Shown: positions 17,281 through 27,077, numbered from the stretch's first letter. The stretch: DNA of 64,000 nucleotides from Flavobacteriales bacterium (GCA_025210295.1 JAOASC010000015.1:62001-126000), one strand, 5' to 3'. The notes: generated by a model not told the origin, from the sequence alone. Numbers and translations are program-made.

Positions 17281-18291
17281 TTAATTTTCTTTTAAAGCCT
17301 CAACAACTTTAGCCTCTAACTCCTCTAACAATTCAGGGTTATCTTCCAATAATTCTTTAACAGAATCTTTTCCTTGCCCTAATTTAACATCTCCATAGCT
17401 ATACCAAGAACCACTTTTCTTAACAATTTCAAATTCTACCCCTAAATCAATAATTTCTCCTACTTTAGAAATTCCTTTCCCATACATGATTTCAAATTCC
17501 GCGGTTTGGAATGGCGGAGCAACCTTGTTTTTTACAACCTTTACTCTCGTTTTATTTCCTATTACCTGATCTCCACTTTTCAATTGGCTACTACGTCTAA
17601 TATCAACACGAATTGAAGCATAAAATTTTAAAGCGTTTCCTCCAGTTGTTGTTTCTGGGTTACCAAACATTACCCCTATTTTTTCTCTCAATTGATTGAT
17701 AAAAATACAGCAAGTATTGGCTTTATTGATCGAAGCTGTTAACTTTCTTAAAGCTTTAGACATCAAACGAGCTTGTAATCCCATCTGACTGTCCCCCATT
17801 TCTCCTTCAATTTCTGCTTTAGGAGTTAGGGCTGCTACTGAATCGACAATTAAAATATCAATCGCTCCTGAACGAATTAAGTTATCTGCAATTTCTAATG
17901 CTTGTTCTCCATTATCTGGTTGAGAGATTAGCAAATTATCGACGTCTACTCCTAATGCTTTTGCATAATATGGATCAAACGCATGTTCAGCATCAACGAT
18001 TGCTGCAATTCCCCCTTGTTTCTGAGCTTCTGCAATGGCGTGAATGGCTAATGTTGTTTTCCCTGAAGACTCAGGTCCATAAATTTCAACGATTCTTCCT
18101 TTTGGAAACCCTTGAACCCCCAAAGCTCTATTTAATGTTATTGAACCACTAGAAATAACTTCCATTTCCTCTGTAGTACGATCTCCCATACGCATAACAG
18201 CTCCTTTTCCATAACTTTTATCTAAGCGATCTAAAGTTGCCTGTAATGCTTTTAATTTATTATTATCTAATGTATCTGCTTTCTTTGCCAT
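17281..18291 (-). CDS. recA: Recombinase RecA
   Basis: This 336-residue RecA binds ssDNA and ATP and drives strand exchange and SOS induction. The Walker A motif GPESSGKTT, the Walker B strand [14 protein letters not shown], the L1 region ([19 protein letters not shown]) and the L2 region ([21 protein letters not shown]) are intact. The C-terminal tail is short and acidic. It lies downstream of bcp on the same strand with 62 bases between and has its own candidate promoter box. Confidence 0.98.
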   Translation of the reverse strand: MAKKADTLDNNKLKALQATLDRLDKSYGKGAVMRMGDRTTEEMEVISSGSITLNRALGVQGFPKGRIVEIYGPESSGKTTLAIHAIAEAQKQGGIAAIVDAEHAFDPYYAKALGVDVDNLLISQPDNGEQALEIADNLIRSGAIDILIVDSVAALTPKAEIEGEMGDSQMGLQARLMSKALRKLTASINKANTCCIFINQLREKIGVMFGNPETTTGGNALKFYASIRVDIRRSSQLKSGDQVIGNKTRVKVVKNKVAPPFQTAEFEIMYGKGISKVGEIIDLGVEFEIVKKSGSWYSYGDVKLGQGKDSVKELLEDNPELLEELEAKVVEALKEN

Positions 18292-18311
18292 TGTGTTTTG
18301 TTTTGTTTATC

Positions 18312-18319
18312 CAAAAGTA
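18312..18319 (-). promoter_or_regulatory. Candidate -7 box for recA
   Basis: The minus strand reads TACTTTTG, fitting TAnnTTTG, 20 bases before the recA start. The same octamer precedes the ABC-F gene. No LexA-type palindrome is evident. Confidence 0.35.
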
Positions 18320-18353
18320 TAACCTCACAACGTATTTTTTTTACGTTCTAAAA

Positions 18354-18800
18354 TTAAGCTTCTAAAATTTGTTCTGTGTGTACTTTAGTTTTAACTTTTT
18401 CAATGAGTTTAATAATGATCCCATTTTCAATTACAAAAGTTTTTCGGTAAATCCCCTCAAACTCTCTTCCCATAAACTTTTTGGGTCCCCAACATTCATA
18501 AGCATTAATCACTGCTTTTTCTTCGTCAGCTATTAACTTAAATGGTAAACATTGCTTTGCAATAAAGTTCTGGTGTCTTTTCTGACTATCGGCACTTACA
18601 CCTACGACCTCATACCCTTTGCTTTTTAATAGCTCATAATTATCTCTTAAATTTTGAGCCTCAAGTGTGCAACCAGGAGTACTGTCCTTTGGATAAAAAT
18701 ATAAAATTAATTTTTTATCCGAATAATCAGCTAATTGAATAGGTTCTCCGTTTTCATCAACACTAATAAAATTAGGGGCTTTATCTCCAACTTTTAACAT
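18354..18800 (-). CDS. bcp: Thioredoxin-dependent thiol peroxidase (Bcp/PrxQ)
   Basis: This 148-residue peroxiredoxin of the Bcp/PrxQ class reduces hydrogen and organic peroxides. The peroxidatic cysteine is Cys44 in STPGCTLEAQNLRD. The resolving cysteine that many Bcp proteins carry five residues on is replaced (Gln49). Cys84 is the likely resolving residue if this is the alternative PrxQ type, in which it lies some 35-40 residues downstream. It lies between the second gldN and recA. Confidence 0.93.
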   Translation of the reverse strand: MLKVGDKAPNFISVDENGEPIQLADYSDKKLILYFYPKDSTPGCTLEAQNLRDNYELLKSKGYEVVGVSADSQKRHQNFIAKQCLPFKLIADEEKAVINAYECWGPKKFMGREFEGIYRKTFVIENGIIIKLIEKVKTKVHTEQILEA

Positions 18801-18894
18801 AGTTTCTTCTTATTTTAACTGCTATCAAAGTTAAAAAAACAGAGCTGGAAAAAGGTATATTGTTTTAGAAGTTTATTAACAATACTAAACTAAT

Positions 18895-19812
18895 TTAAAA
18901 GTTCCATAAATCATGTTCTATTTGAAATATTTGCTTTTTTAATCGCTCAGCTTCCAACAAAGCATCTATTCCATCATATGGTTGATCAACAAATCGATCA
19001 TACACATTGCTTTCCTTATGGATATATGAAGCAAAGCGTCTTTTTGTAAATAGATCATCGAATGACATTCGCATCGCATCATTATTTGAATTGTACACCC
19101 ATGCATTTTGGAATAAATAACGACATTCAGGATAATATAACCAGAATAAATTCTTTTTTCCCATAACATCTCCTGTCTCAGAATTAGTAAAATAAACCAC
19201 AGGAGAGATTCCTACAATTCTCACATCCATTACCGATCTTTGCTTATCAAAAAACCAATCTTCTTTAATTTCGTAACGGATAATATCCTTTGCTGTGTAT
19301 TCATTTACTACCGTTTTAAATAATTGATCTCCTGTATTTTCATCGTAAACAAACTCATCATTTTCATCCATTACAGGAACTTCTTCAGTTGAACCAAAAA
19401 AGCTTTCTAGTTCTTTTTGAAATTCTGGGTCTTGTGCATTACCATTTTGAGCTTTTACAGGATATTTAAATTGATCATCTAATTCTGATTTAGTTGCATA
19501 AATGGTTAAACCTCCTTCGATTAATGCTCCACATTTGATAACATCCCATAAAGACATTCGATCGGAAATGGGTACTAAAGGATAAAACAAGGGGTGATTC
19601 AATTTTTCTCTTAAATCAATGGTTCTCCATATTCTTTTAGACCAAATAACATCTGCCGCTCTCAAACTAGCGTATTGAACAACTCTTTTGGTTGGAACAT
19701 GCTCTTGAAGGTATGCTCCATCTAAAACATTATTTTCAGACCAACCTCCACATTGAGAATAGCCTACATAATGTACTATTATAAACAATAACCAAACAGA
19801 CCTACGCATCAC
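18895..19812 (-). CDS. gldN: Second GldN-family gliding/T9SS protein
   Basis: This 305-residue paralogue of GldN has a signal peptide (MMRRSVWLLFIIVHYVGYS). The body matches the 318-residue GldN encoded at 21873-22829 over almost its full length (NVLDGxYxQEHxPTKRVVQYASLR, WSKRxWRTIDLREK, EDWFFDKQRSVMDVRI, ILGISPV-type strands and MRMSFDDLF). GldN is a periplasmic partner of the GldK ring. Flavobacterium johnsoniae also has two copies (GldN and GldO) that are partly redundant. Here the copy lies behind an ABC-F gene, 33 bases after its end, outside the gldKLMN group. A tract of 73 bp is identical to the first copy. Confidence 0.88.
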   Translation of the reverse strand: MMRRSVWLLFIIVHYVGYSQCGGWSENNVLDGAYLQEHVPTKRVVQYASLRAADVIWSKRIWRTIDLREKLNHPLFYPLVPISDRMSLWDVIKCGALIEGGLTIYATKSELDDQFKYPVKAQNGNAQDPEFQKELESFFGSTEEVPVMDENDEFVYDENTGDQLFKTVVNEYTAKDIIRYEIKEDWFFDKQRSVMDVRIVGISPVVYFTNSETGDVMGKKNLFWLYYPECRYLFQNAWVYNSNNDAMRMSFDDLFTKRRFASYIHKESNVYDRFVDQPYDGIDALLEAERLKKQIFQIEHDLWNF

Positions 19813-19845
19813 AACTTAATGGTACGCAAACAGTTAGTTTATGTT

Positions 19846-21774
19846 TCACCCCTCATTCAACAAACTTAATAGAGACTCCTTTTGCTCTTCTAATTCTTCC
19901 CAGTCTGACATTTCTGAATTAAGCTTAGTTTTTAATCCCTCTAAGTCATCAAAAAGAGTGTTCTCAGCATTCGCTGTAAAATCAAAAGCGCTTATTTCTT
20001 TTTCCTTCTCTTCTATTTTTAATTCTAATTGATTTATTTTCTTCTCAACATTTGCAATTTGAGAGTTAGTCTTATTGAGCTGCCCATTTATTTTTTTAAG
20101 ATCTTTATCTCCAACAGGCTTTTCTTTCTTTATTTTTTTTGTTTTAGTTGCTCCTTTTTCAGCATTTTCTTTAGCAACTTTTGCTAAACGGTCTTTAACT
20201 GATTCAAAATAAATACTAATGTTATTTTCTTTGATATAATACAAACGATCGCTTAAACCATCTAGAAAATCCCTATCGTGAGAGACTATCAATAACGTTC
20301 CTGTGTATTCTTGCAATGCATTTTTTAATACCTCTTTAGAGATAATATCTAAATGGTTAGTTGGCTCATCTAATATTAAAAAGTTATAGGGCTCTAACAA
20401 TAGTTTACATAACGCTAATCTAGTTTTTTCACCACCAGAAAGTACTTTGACTTTCTTGTCTATATCATCTCCTTGGAAAAGGAAAGATCCCAGTATCTCT
20501 CGTATTCTTTTTCTGACTTCACCTGTAGCTACATCATCAATGGTTTCAAAAATAGTTTTATCAACATCCAATTTGCTAGCTTCATCTTGGGCAAAATATC
20601 CAATCTTTACATTATGCCCTAACTTTATAGCCCCCTCATAATTAGTTTGGTTGACCATCATTTTAATAAATGTTGACTTCCCTACACCATTTTTACCAAT
20701 AAGCGCAATTTTTTCTCCTTTAGCAATATTGAATGTTAGTCGTTCAAATATTACTTTTTCAGAAAATGATTTTGAAGCCCCTTCAATTTCTGCTACCAAT
20801 TTTCCAGATGGAGAGGGTTCAGGAAATCTAAATCTTAAACTAGATGCATCAGTTTCATCTACTTCTATGATTTCCATTTTGTCAATTTGTTTAATCAAAC
20901 TTTGAGCAAATGCAGCTTTATTAGCTTTAGCACGATATTTATCAATCAATTTCTGCTTATGTTCAATTTCTTTTTGTTGGTTTTTCATTGCAGCTAGTTG
21001 CAATGCTCTTTCTTCCTCCCGTCTTACTAAATAGGTAGAATAATTGCAATTATAGTCATATACTTTTCCACTATTAATCTCAAGTGTACGATTGGTAATA
21101 TTATCTAAGAATTGTTTATCATGAGAAATCAATAAAACAGCTCCAGGATAACGTTTCAGGTAATTTTCTAGCCAATCTATTGATTCAATATCGAGGTGAT
21201 TCGTTGGCTCATCCAATAGTAATACATCAGGCATTTGTACCAATAGTTTTGCTAATTCTACACGCATTTGCCATCCACCACTAAACTCATTCATCGGACG
21301 ATTTAAGTCTGCTTCAGAAAACCCCAAACCTTTTAGAATCACTTCTGATTGCTCAGCCACATCATTTCCGCCTCGCATATTAAATGCATCATTTAATTCA
21401 GCTAATTCATCTAAAAGAGCGAGAAAAGAATCAGATTCATAATCTGTTCTTGTTTCTAATTCCACATTAATTTCTTCCAGTCTAGATGTAATCTTCTGAA
21501 TTTCGGAATTAGCCGTCTTCACTTCATCAATGATAGGTTGAACAGAATCGGTAAACAACTCTTGAGGTAAATAACATAATTTGAGATCTTTTGCTATGGC
21601 TACACTACCCTCAGTTGGTTTATGATAACCCGTCAACAATTTTAACATGGTAGACTTTCCAGCTCCGTTTTTACCGGATAGCCCAATTTTATCAACTTTA
21701 GTTATACGAAACGATACATCTTTGTATAATTCTTTTCCTCCTAAAAAGAGTGATAATTTGTTAACTGAAATCAT
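19846..21774 (-). CDS. ABC-F family ATPase
   Basis: This 642-residue soluble protein has two ABC ATPase domains and no membrane segment. The first has GKNGAGKST, FSGGWQMRVELA and LLLDEPTNHLDIES. The second has GKNGVGKST, LSGGEKTRLAL and LILDEPTNHLDI. A linker between them is charged, and the C-terminus is a Lys/Glu-rich coiled coil of about 100 residues like that of Uup. ABC-F proteins act on ribosomes or on DNA repair; which applies here cannot be told. It is preceded by the gldN terminator and its own promoter box, and is probably cotranscribed with the second gldN. Confidence 0.93.
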   Translation of the reverse strand: MISVNKLSLFLGGKELYKDVSFRITKVDKIGLSGKNGAGKSTMLKLLTGYHKPTEGSVAIAKDLKLCYLPQELFTDSVQPIIDEVKTANSEIQKITSRLEEINVELETRTDYESDSFLALLDELAELNDAFNMRGGNDVAEQSEVILKGLGFSEADLNRPMNEFSGGWQMRVELAKLLVQMPDVLLLDEPTNHLDIESIDWLENYLKRYPGAVLLISHDKQFLDNITNRTLEINSGKVYDYNCNYSTYLVRREEERALQLAAMKNQQKEIEHKQKLIDKYRAKANKAAFAQSLIKQIDKMEIIEVDETDASSLRFRFPEPSPSGKLVAEIEGASKSFSEKVIFERLTFNIAKGEKIALIGKNGVGKSTFIKMMVNQTNYEGAIKLGHNVKIGYFAQDEASKLDVDKTIFETIDDVATGEVRKRIREILGSFLFQGDDIDKKVKVLSGGEKTRLALCKLLLEPYNFLILDEPTNHLDIISKEVLKNALQEYTGTLLIVSHDRDFLDGLSDRLYYIKENNISIYFESVKDRLAKVAKENAEKGATKTKKIKKEKPVGDKDLKKINGQLNKTNSQIANVEKKINQLELKIEEKEKEISAFDFTANAENTLFDDLEGLKTKLNSEMSDWEELEEQKESLLSLLNEG

Positions 21775-21799
21775 AAAGTGATTGATTAAATATTAGGTA

Positions 21800-21807
21800 C
21801 AAAAGTA
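21800..21807 (-). promoter_or_regulatory. Candidate -7 box for the ABC-F/gldN2 operon
   Basis: TACTTTTG on the minus strand fits TAnnTTTG. It lies between the gldN terminator and the ABC-F start codon, 25 bases before the ATG, so a fresh start of transcription here is plausible. Confidence 0.4.
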
Positions 21808-21812
21808 ATATT

Positions 21813-21848
21813 AAAAAACAAAAAAGCTCACTATTACTAGTGAGCTTT
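21813..21848 (-). terminator. Terminator of the gldKLMN operon
   Basis: A perfect 11-bp stem (AAAGCTCACTA at 21823-21833 with its complement at 21838-21848) has a TTAC loop. A run of T on the minus strand follows it. It ends the gld operon after gldN. Confidence 0.85.
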
Positions 21849-21872
21849 CAAAATAATAATATAAAGTTGTAT

Positions 21873-22829
21873 TTATAGATTCCAAACATCATGTTCTATT
21901 AAGAACATTTCTTTTTTGATACGTTCAGACTCTAATAAAGCATCTACACCATCATAAGGTTGGCTAATGTTTCTGTCAAACACGTTACTTTCTTTATGAA
22001 TAAATGAAGAAAATCTTCTTTTCCAAAACAAATCGTCAAAAGACATTCTCATAGCATCGTTATCTCCATTGTAAACAAAGAAGTTTTGGAAAGTATAACG
22101 ACATTCTGGGAAATATAACCAAAATAAGTTTTTCTTCCCCATGATATCACCTGTTTCCTGATTGGTATAATGAACTACAGGAGAGATTCCAATAATTCTA
22201 ACATCCATTACAGAACGTTGCTTATCAAAAAACCAATCTTCCTTGATTTCATAACGAATAATCTGTGATGAAGTATATGGTACTGCTTCTGTTCTAAACA
22301 ACTGATCTCCTGTTTCTTCGTCATATACAAACTCATCATTTTCATCCATAACGGGAACTTCTTCAGTTGAACCAAAAAAGCTTTCTAGTTCTTTTTGAAA
22401 TTCTGGGTCTTGTGCATTACCATTTTTAGGTTTAACAGGAAATTTGAATTGATCATCTAAATCTGCTCCTAATTTATAAACTGTCATAGCCCCTTCTTCC
22501 AACACTCCATATCGAATCACATCCCAAAGAGATCTTCTATCAGATAATGGTTCTAATGGATAAAATAGTGGATGATTGATCTTCTCTCTAAGATCAATCG
22601 TTCTCCAAACTCGTTTTGACCATAATACATCAGCTTCTCTTAGCGAAGCATACTGAACCACTCGCTTGGTTGGAATATGTTCTTGCACATACACCCCATC
22701 CAAAACATTTGACTCTACAGTAACACCTGAACTTGGCAATACTTGTTGAGCAGAAATAGTATTGAATAAAATTCCCTGTGTGGTTAATACAGTAAGTAAG
22801 GCGGATATTTTAATACAATTTTTTAACAT
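21873..22829 (-). CDS. gldN: Gliding motility / T9SS protein GldN
   Basis: This 318-residue exported protein is the last gene of the gldK-L-M-N group. An N-terminal signal peptide ends near ISAQ. The conserved body includes NVLDGVYVQEHIPTKRVVQY, WRTIDLREKINHPLFYPL and EDWFFDKQRSVMDVRIIGIS. In the T9SS, GldN (PorN) joins the lipoprotein GldK in a large periplasmic ring that couples the GldL/GldM motor to the outer-membrane translocon. It starts 17 bases after the gldM stop. Confidence 0.95.
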   Translation of the reverse strand: MLKNCIKISALLTVLTTQGILFNTISAQQVLPSSGVTVESNVLDGVYVQEHIPTKRVVQYASLREADVLWSKRVWRTIDLREKINHPLFYPLEPLSDRRSLWDVIRYGVLEEGAMTVYKLGADLDDQFKFPVKPKNGNAQDPEFQKELESFFGSTEEVPVMDENDEFVYDEETGDQLFRTEAVPYTSSQIIRYEIKEDWFFDKQRSVMDVRIIGISPVVHYTNQETGDIMGKKNLFWLYFPECRYTFQNFFVYNGDNDAMRMSFDDLFWKRRFSSFIHKESNVFDRNISQPYDGVDALLESERIKKEMFLIEHDVWNL

Positions 22830-22846
22830 AATTCCATCTATTTTAA

Positions 22847-24634
22847 TTACTTCAGTTTAAACGATAAACCTCCAATAGGTTGAGCTCTACCACTAGGTCC
22901 TTTAGCTTTTATATTCGTAAAAGTTAACATTGACTTCGCTGGCATCTTTTTGATAGCGTTTTTCATTTCTCCAGATAATTTACTACTCTTAGAAGAAATT
23001 GATACAGGTTGACCTTTTTTCATTACAACCATATCAAAAGATACTACCTCGTATTTTACATCTAAAGGACTATCTCCAATTTTAGCTGTCAATTTTGATG
23101 CCGCTTTTGCCAAACCTCTACTTAATAATGGTTTATCAAAAGTTTGATTAGCAAAATAAGCTTGTGGTTTAGGTAAAGCAAAGATTCTAAACTCTTTATC
23201 TACAATCTTTACAGATTTTCCATCTTTATCCTTAGCAGTGATACTTAATGTAGCTTTTTTTGCACTACCAGATACTTTTGCAATAAATCCATCTTTACTT
23301 TTCGAGATTTTAACACCTCCAGAAGCAGATAAGTTTACAGTTGATGGATCATAACCAGAAGCTGACACTTCAATTTTGTTATCCCATCCTCTATATAATA
23401 CATTCATTTCTGAATTTGCAACAGCTCCATTAGGTGCTCCAACGCTATATTTAAATTTCCAAGGTTTCCATTTCTTTACACCTTTTTCTTTTACTGCAAT
23501 AGATCCTACTACATTGTGCTCTCCTACACCACCACTTAAAGCTAAAGAAGCTCCTGCTTGACCTTTAAACTCTTTCATCGTCCCTTCAGCTCTAGTAGTA
23601 TCATCAATCCAATACTTTAATTCCATTTTTTCAGTAGAATCATAAGCTGCAATCATCACTTTTAATCCTAAAGAATCACCTTGGTTAATATAACTTGTAC
23701 TAGAGAATGCCAATGGTTCAATTTTGTTGAACTTAAATGTTGGAGCAGAAACTCTACCCGATACACATTCTATAGCAATTGCTTCGGCCATTTTTACGTC
23801 ATTCTTTAAAGATGTAAAAATTGTTGCTGCTGCTACAATTACAGCGTGATCGAATTGATAAGCAACCCAAGGATACTCCTTATGGTGGTTATGAACTACT
23901 TCAGGTACTGTAAGTAAATCAATAATTCTTTTAATTCTAGCTCTATCCTCAACATGAACAGTAGCTAAAGCTTCTTCAACACTCTTTTCATACTCCTCTA
24001 CACCGTGGTGATCATCATGAGGCCTTTTAATTTTTGAAGGATCAATGAAGTATTTTTGAATTTTACCACCTTTCTCTTCTTCAAATTGAGCAGTCATTTG
24101 AATAAGACTATCTCTAAAACTGAACAATCTAGATTCAATAGCAGCTCCTCTCTCATTAGGTTCTAAAGTACCTTCTTTCATAAATAAGTGTGGTGCTGTA
24201 TCATAATCATCTTTTTTAGATATAGTATCCATGTTCATTAACTTTAGATATCCTGCTTCATCCTCTACATAGAATGGAACTGGAACAAGCGGGTCACATA
24301 CATTAATCATACTTCCAGCTTCTGAAACATAGAAATTAGATGTACTTTTAGCTAATTCTCTAATTTCGCTTGCTTTAGCCTGAATAAGCTCTACTTGTTT
24401 GATATCTTCTTTCGCGGCCTTTGTTGACTTCATCTCTGTCAACTTATTATCTATCTTAGCCATCATACCTTCAGTTGTACCATTTGTCAACTCTGCGGCA
24501 TGCTCAAACTTCTCATTAATTGTTAAAAATGCACTAAGAATAGACTTAGATACGTTCATCGCTAACAGGGCCATCAGTACTAAGTACATCAGACCAATAA
24601 GTTTCTGTCTAGGGGTTTCTTTTCCTCCTCCCAT
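22847..24634 (-). CDS. gldM: Gliding motility / T9SS motor protein GldM
   Basis: This 595-residue protein has one N-terminal transmembrane helix (LIGLMYLVLMALLAMNVS, about 12-29) and a long periplasmic part of several beta domains. Arg9 lies just before the helix (KETPRQKL); in F. johnsoniae the equivalent Arg9 is needed for the proton-driven motor. GldM dimers rotate within the GldL ring and transmit energy across the periplasm to GldK/GldN. The length is slightly above the usual 510-520 residues. The extra sequence seems to lie in the first periplasmic region, which has an acidic/His stretch (DDHHGVEEYE). Confidence 0.95.
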   Translation of the reverse strand: MGGGKETPRQKLIGLMYLVLMALLAMNVSKSILSAFLTINEKFEHAAELTNGTTEGMMAKIDNKLTEMKSTKAAKEDIKQVELIQAKASEIRELAKSTSNFYVSEAGSMINVCDPLVPVPFYVEDEAGYLKLMNMDTISKKDDYDTAPHLFMKEGTLEPNERGAAIESRLFSFRDSLIQMTAQFEEEKGGKIQKYFIDPSKIKRPHDDHHGVEEYEKSVEEALATVHVEDRARIKRIIDLLTVPEVVHNHHKEYPWVAYQFDHAVIVAAATIFTSLKNDVKMAEAIAIECVSGRVSAPTFKFNKIEPLAFSSTSYINQGDSLGLKVMIAAYDSTEKMELKYWIDDTTRAEGTMKEFKGQAGASLALSGGVGEHNVVGSIAVKEKGVKKWKPWKFKYSVGAPNGAVANSEMNVLYRGWDNKIEVSASGYDPSTVNLSASGGVKISKSKDGFIAKVSGSAKKATLSITAKDKDGKSVKIVDKEFRIFALPKPQAYFANQTFDKPLLSRGLAKAASKLTAKIGDSPLDVKYEVVSFDMVVMKKGQPVSISSKSSKLSGEMKNAIKKMPAKSMLTFTNIKAKGPSGRAQPIGGLSFKLK

Positions 24635-24704
24635 AATTTTAGTTTTTTAATAGGTTAATACTTTCTTAAAATTGAATTTTGAATTAATAACAATCTAATT
24701 GGTA

Positions 24705-25550
24705 TTAAGCTCTATTACCACCACTCATAGCAGATAACATATTTCCATAAACTGAGTTTAACTCTGTTAAGTTCTTACTTAACTCAGCCATCGTTTCTTT
24801 ATATTTCTTAGTATCATCTAATGATGCGTGTAAATTCGTCATCAATTCATTGATACCTCCATACATCTTCTCAGTAGTTTCTAAGTGTTCAGAAGCTCCT
24901 TTTAATTGCATTTCATAAACATTATTTAATGCTGATAAGTTTCCTGAAACTTTTTGCATTGCTTCTCCAAAGTTAGCTCCTTCTTCTTCTGTAGAAGTTA
25001 ACCCCATTAATGAAGTTGCAGCTTCTTCATAAGCTTCAGATAATTTTCCAACTCTAGATGATGCTGATTTAATATTACCAACAAATTCTTCTGTTGCTGC
25101 TGAAGCATCAGAAATGCTTCCTAATTGATTTGCACTAGTGCTTAAGTTTCTTAATCCATCTCCTAAACTAGCAATTAATTCTGGTTCTATTTTAGCTTCA
25201 GCTAACATACCATCTAATTGCTCTACAACAGACCCATTATCTTCAGTACTTTCTTCAATAGCTTCCATTACTTCTTCTTCTTCAGCTACTGGTAAAGCAT
25301 GCTCTCCATCTGCATGACCTAAAGCTAACTCAGGGTAAACAAGTGTCCAATCTGGATCTTCATGTAATGGTTCAAATGCAGATAACACGAATATTCCTGC
25401 CTCCACTAACAGTCCAATAGTAAGCATGGGACCTGGGATGTGAAGAATTTTAAATAGTGCTCCTACAATTACAACAGCTCCTCCCCATCCGTAAACGAAT
25501 TTCATTACTGTTTTAAACTTTCTACTTTCAAAAAAACTACTTCCACTCAT
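24705..25550 (-). CDS. gldL: Gliding motility / T9SS motor protein GldL
   Basis: This 281-residue inner-membrane protein has two N-terminal transmembrane helices (about 17-36 and 41-58). A long cytoplasmic helical domain follows. The second helix carries Glu50 (LLVEAGIF), which matches the essential membrane-embedded Glu49 of F. johnsoniae GldL. The conserved KILHIPGP turn is present. It forms the pentameric stator round two GldM helices. The gene lies 51 bases after gldK and 70 before gldM. Confidence 0.95.
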   Translation of the reverse strand: MSGSSFFESRKFKTVMKFVYGWGGAVVIVGALFKILHIPGPMLTIGLLVEAGIFVLSAFEPLHEDPDWTLVYPELALGHADGEHALPVAEEEEVMEAIEESTEDNGSVVEQLDGMLAEAKIEPELIASLGDGLRNLSTSANQLGSISDASAATEEFVGNIKSASSRVGKLSEAYEEAATSLMGLTSTEEEGANFGEAMQKVSGNLSALNNVYEMQLKGASEHLETTEKMYGGINELMTNLHASLDDTKKYKETMAELSKNLTELNSVYGNMLSAMSGGNRA

Positions 25551-25601
25551 TTTTCCTTGTTTTATTTGTTTGACTTTATATTATTTCTAATTATTGCTTA
25601 T

Positions 25602-27077
25602 TTATTGATCTCCCTCTTTATTTGCTCCTCCTCTACCTAAATAAGACATGACATTTCTAAATCCAATGTATGACTTAGCAGTATCTTGATACTCATATGA
25701 TCGAGATCCTGTTTGTAAGAAATATCCTATATCTTTCCATGAACCTCCTCTAATAACTTTTCTTTTCATTGATGGAGGATCATGATCTAATGCATGATAT
25801 TTATATTCAGGATTCAAATCATGAGAATACTCATAAACTGATTCATCATAAGCAGTACTACACCACTCAGCTACGTTACCTGCCATACAGTATAATCCAT
25901 AATCGTTAGGATGGTACCTATCTGTTCTAACTGTATGAAAACCACCATCTTCCATATACCTCCCTCTCATTGGTTTAAAGTTTCCTAAGAAACAACCACT
26001 AGAGTTTCTGATATAAGGTCCTCCCCATGGATAAGGGCTTCCATCTAATCCTCCTCTAGATGCATATTCCCACTCCGCTTCTGTAGGCAATCTAAAGTCT
26101 TGTACATAAGATTCCCAATTTGCATGTCTATAGCTATTCATTAATTGGGTTCTCCATACCCCAAAAGCATTAGCTTGTTGCCAAGTAACTCCTACAACAG
26201 GATAACCATCGTAAGCAGGATGCCAAAAATACATATTGGTTTGTGGTTCATTGTAGCTATAAGTAAAATCTCTTACCCAACATAAGGTATCAGGATAAAC
26301 ATTAATGATTTCATGAATAATAAACTTAGAACGATCTTCGTGCCCTCTTATAGCATTATTTTGACCTTTGCTATTTCTATATCCTAAATCTAAATCTTGA
26401 CCTCTTTTGACTCCTGGTTCATAAGGGAAAGGCTGATCTGGATTATTCATATCCTTTCTATGCTCAGTATCCTCTTCATATTCTGCATTCGATAGCTTTT
26501 TAACTTTAGGACGCCCCTTAATAGCAGCCTCCTTTAAATCGATCCAATAGTATTCGAATTTTAACTTTCTGACATCTAACTCTAAACGGTTATAAAAACG
26601 CTCATTTTCAGGCAAAAAGAGCTCCGCCAACAACGGATATTGCTCATTACCAGCATACTTAGCAAAATCTAAATTTTCTCGCCAATTTAAATTCCAATCT
26701 TCTGCGTCTTTTTCTTCCAATTCATCATCTAAAGTAGGAACTAACCAAGTTGTCTCATCTTCTTGACCTAAAATTCTTCGTGCGATTGAATCCCTAACCC
26801 AAAAAACAAATTGACGATACTCATTATTATCAATTTCCATTTGATCCATATAGAAAGCAGCTACAGAAACTGTTTTTGTTCTTGTGTAGTGAACAAAAGG
26901 AACATCTTCATCACTTTGTCCCATTTCATAACTACCAGCAGGAATATATAACATTCCATAAGGGTCATTATGATACCAAGTTTGTCTACCTAAAACACCA
27001 ACTAACTCTCCTCTACTTCCACTCCCACAGCTAATAAGTGTTACTGCGATGATTGCGAAATACAATAATTTTTTCAT
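25602..27077 (-). CDS. gldK: Gliding motility / T9SS ring lipoprotein GldK
   Basis: This 491-residue lipoprotein has a lipobox ending at Cys17 (TLISC). The body has the formylglycine-generating-enzyme (SUMF1) fold: AGSYEMGQSDED, FYMDQMEIDNNEYRQF, PVVGVTWQQANAFGVWR, RLPTEAEWEYASRGG, YGLYCMAGNVAEWC and RKVIRGGSWKD. In the T9SS this fold is structural, forming the periplasmic ring with GldN. It heads the gldKLMN group. The porP-like gene lies 118 bases upstream on the same strand. Confidence 0.95.
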   Translation of the reverse strand: MKKLLYFAIIAVTLISCGSGSRGELVGVLGRQTWYHNDPYGMLYIPAGSYEMGQSDEDVPFVHYTRTKTVSVAAFYMDQMEIDNNEYRQFVFWVRDSIARRILGQEDETTWLVPTLDDELEEKDAEDWNLNWRENLDFAKYAGNEQYPLLAELFLPENERFYNRLELDVRKLKFEYYWIDLKEAAIKGRPKVKKLSNAEYEEDTEHRKDMNNPDQPFPYEPGVKRGQDLDLGYRNSKGQNNAIRGHEDRSKFIIHEIINVYPDTLCWVRDFTYSYNEPQTNMYFWHPAYDGYPVVGVTWQQANAFGVWRTQLMNSYRHANWESYVQDFRLPTEAEWEYASRGGLDGSPYPWGGPYIRNSSGCFLGNFKPMRGRYMEDGGFHTVRTDRYHPNDYGLYCMAGNVAEWCSTAYDESVYEYSHDLNPEYKYHALDHDPPSMKRKVIRGGSWKDIGYFLQTGSRSYEYQDTAKSYIGFRNVMSYLGRGGANKEGDQ

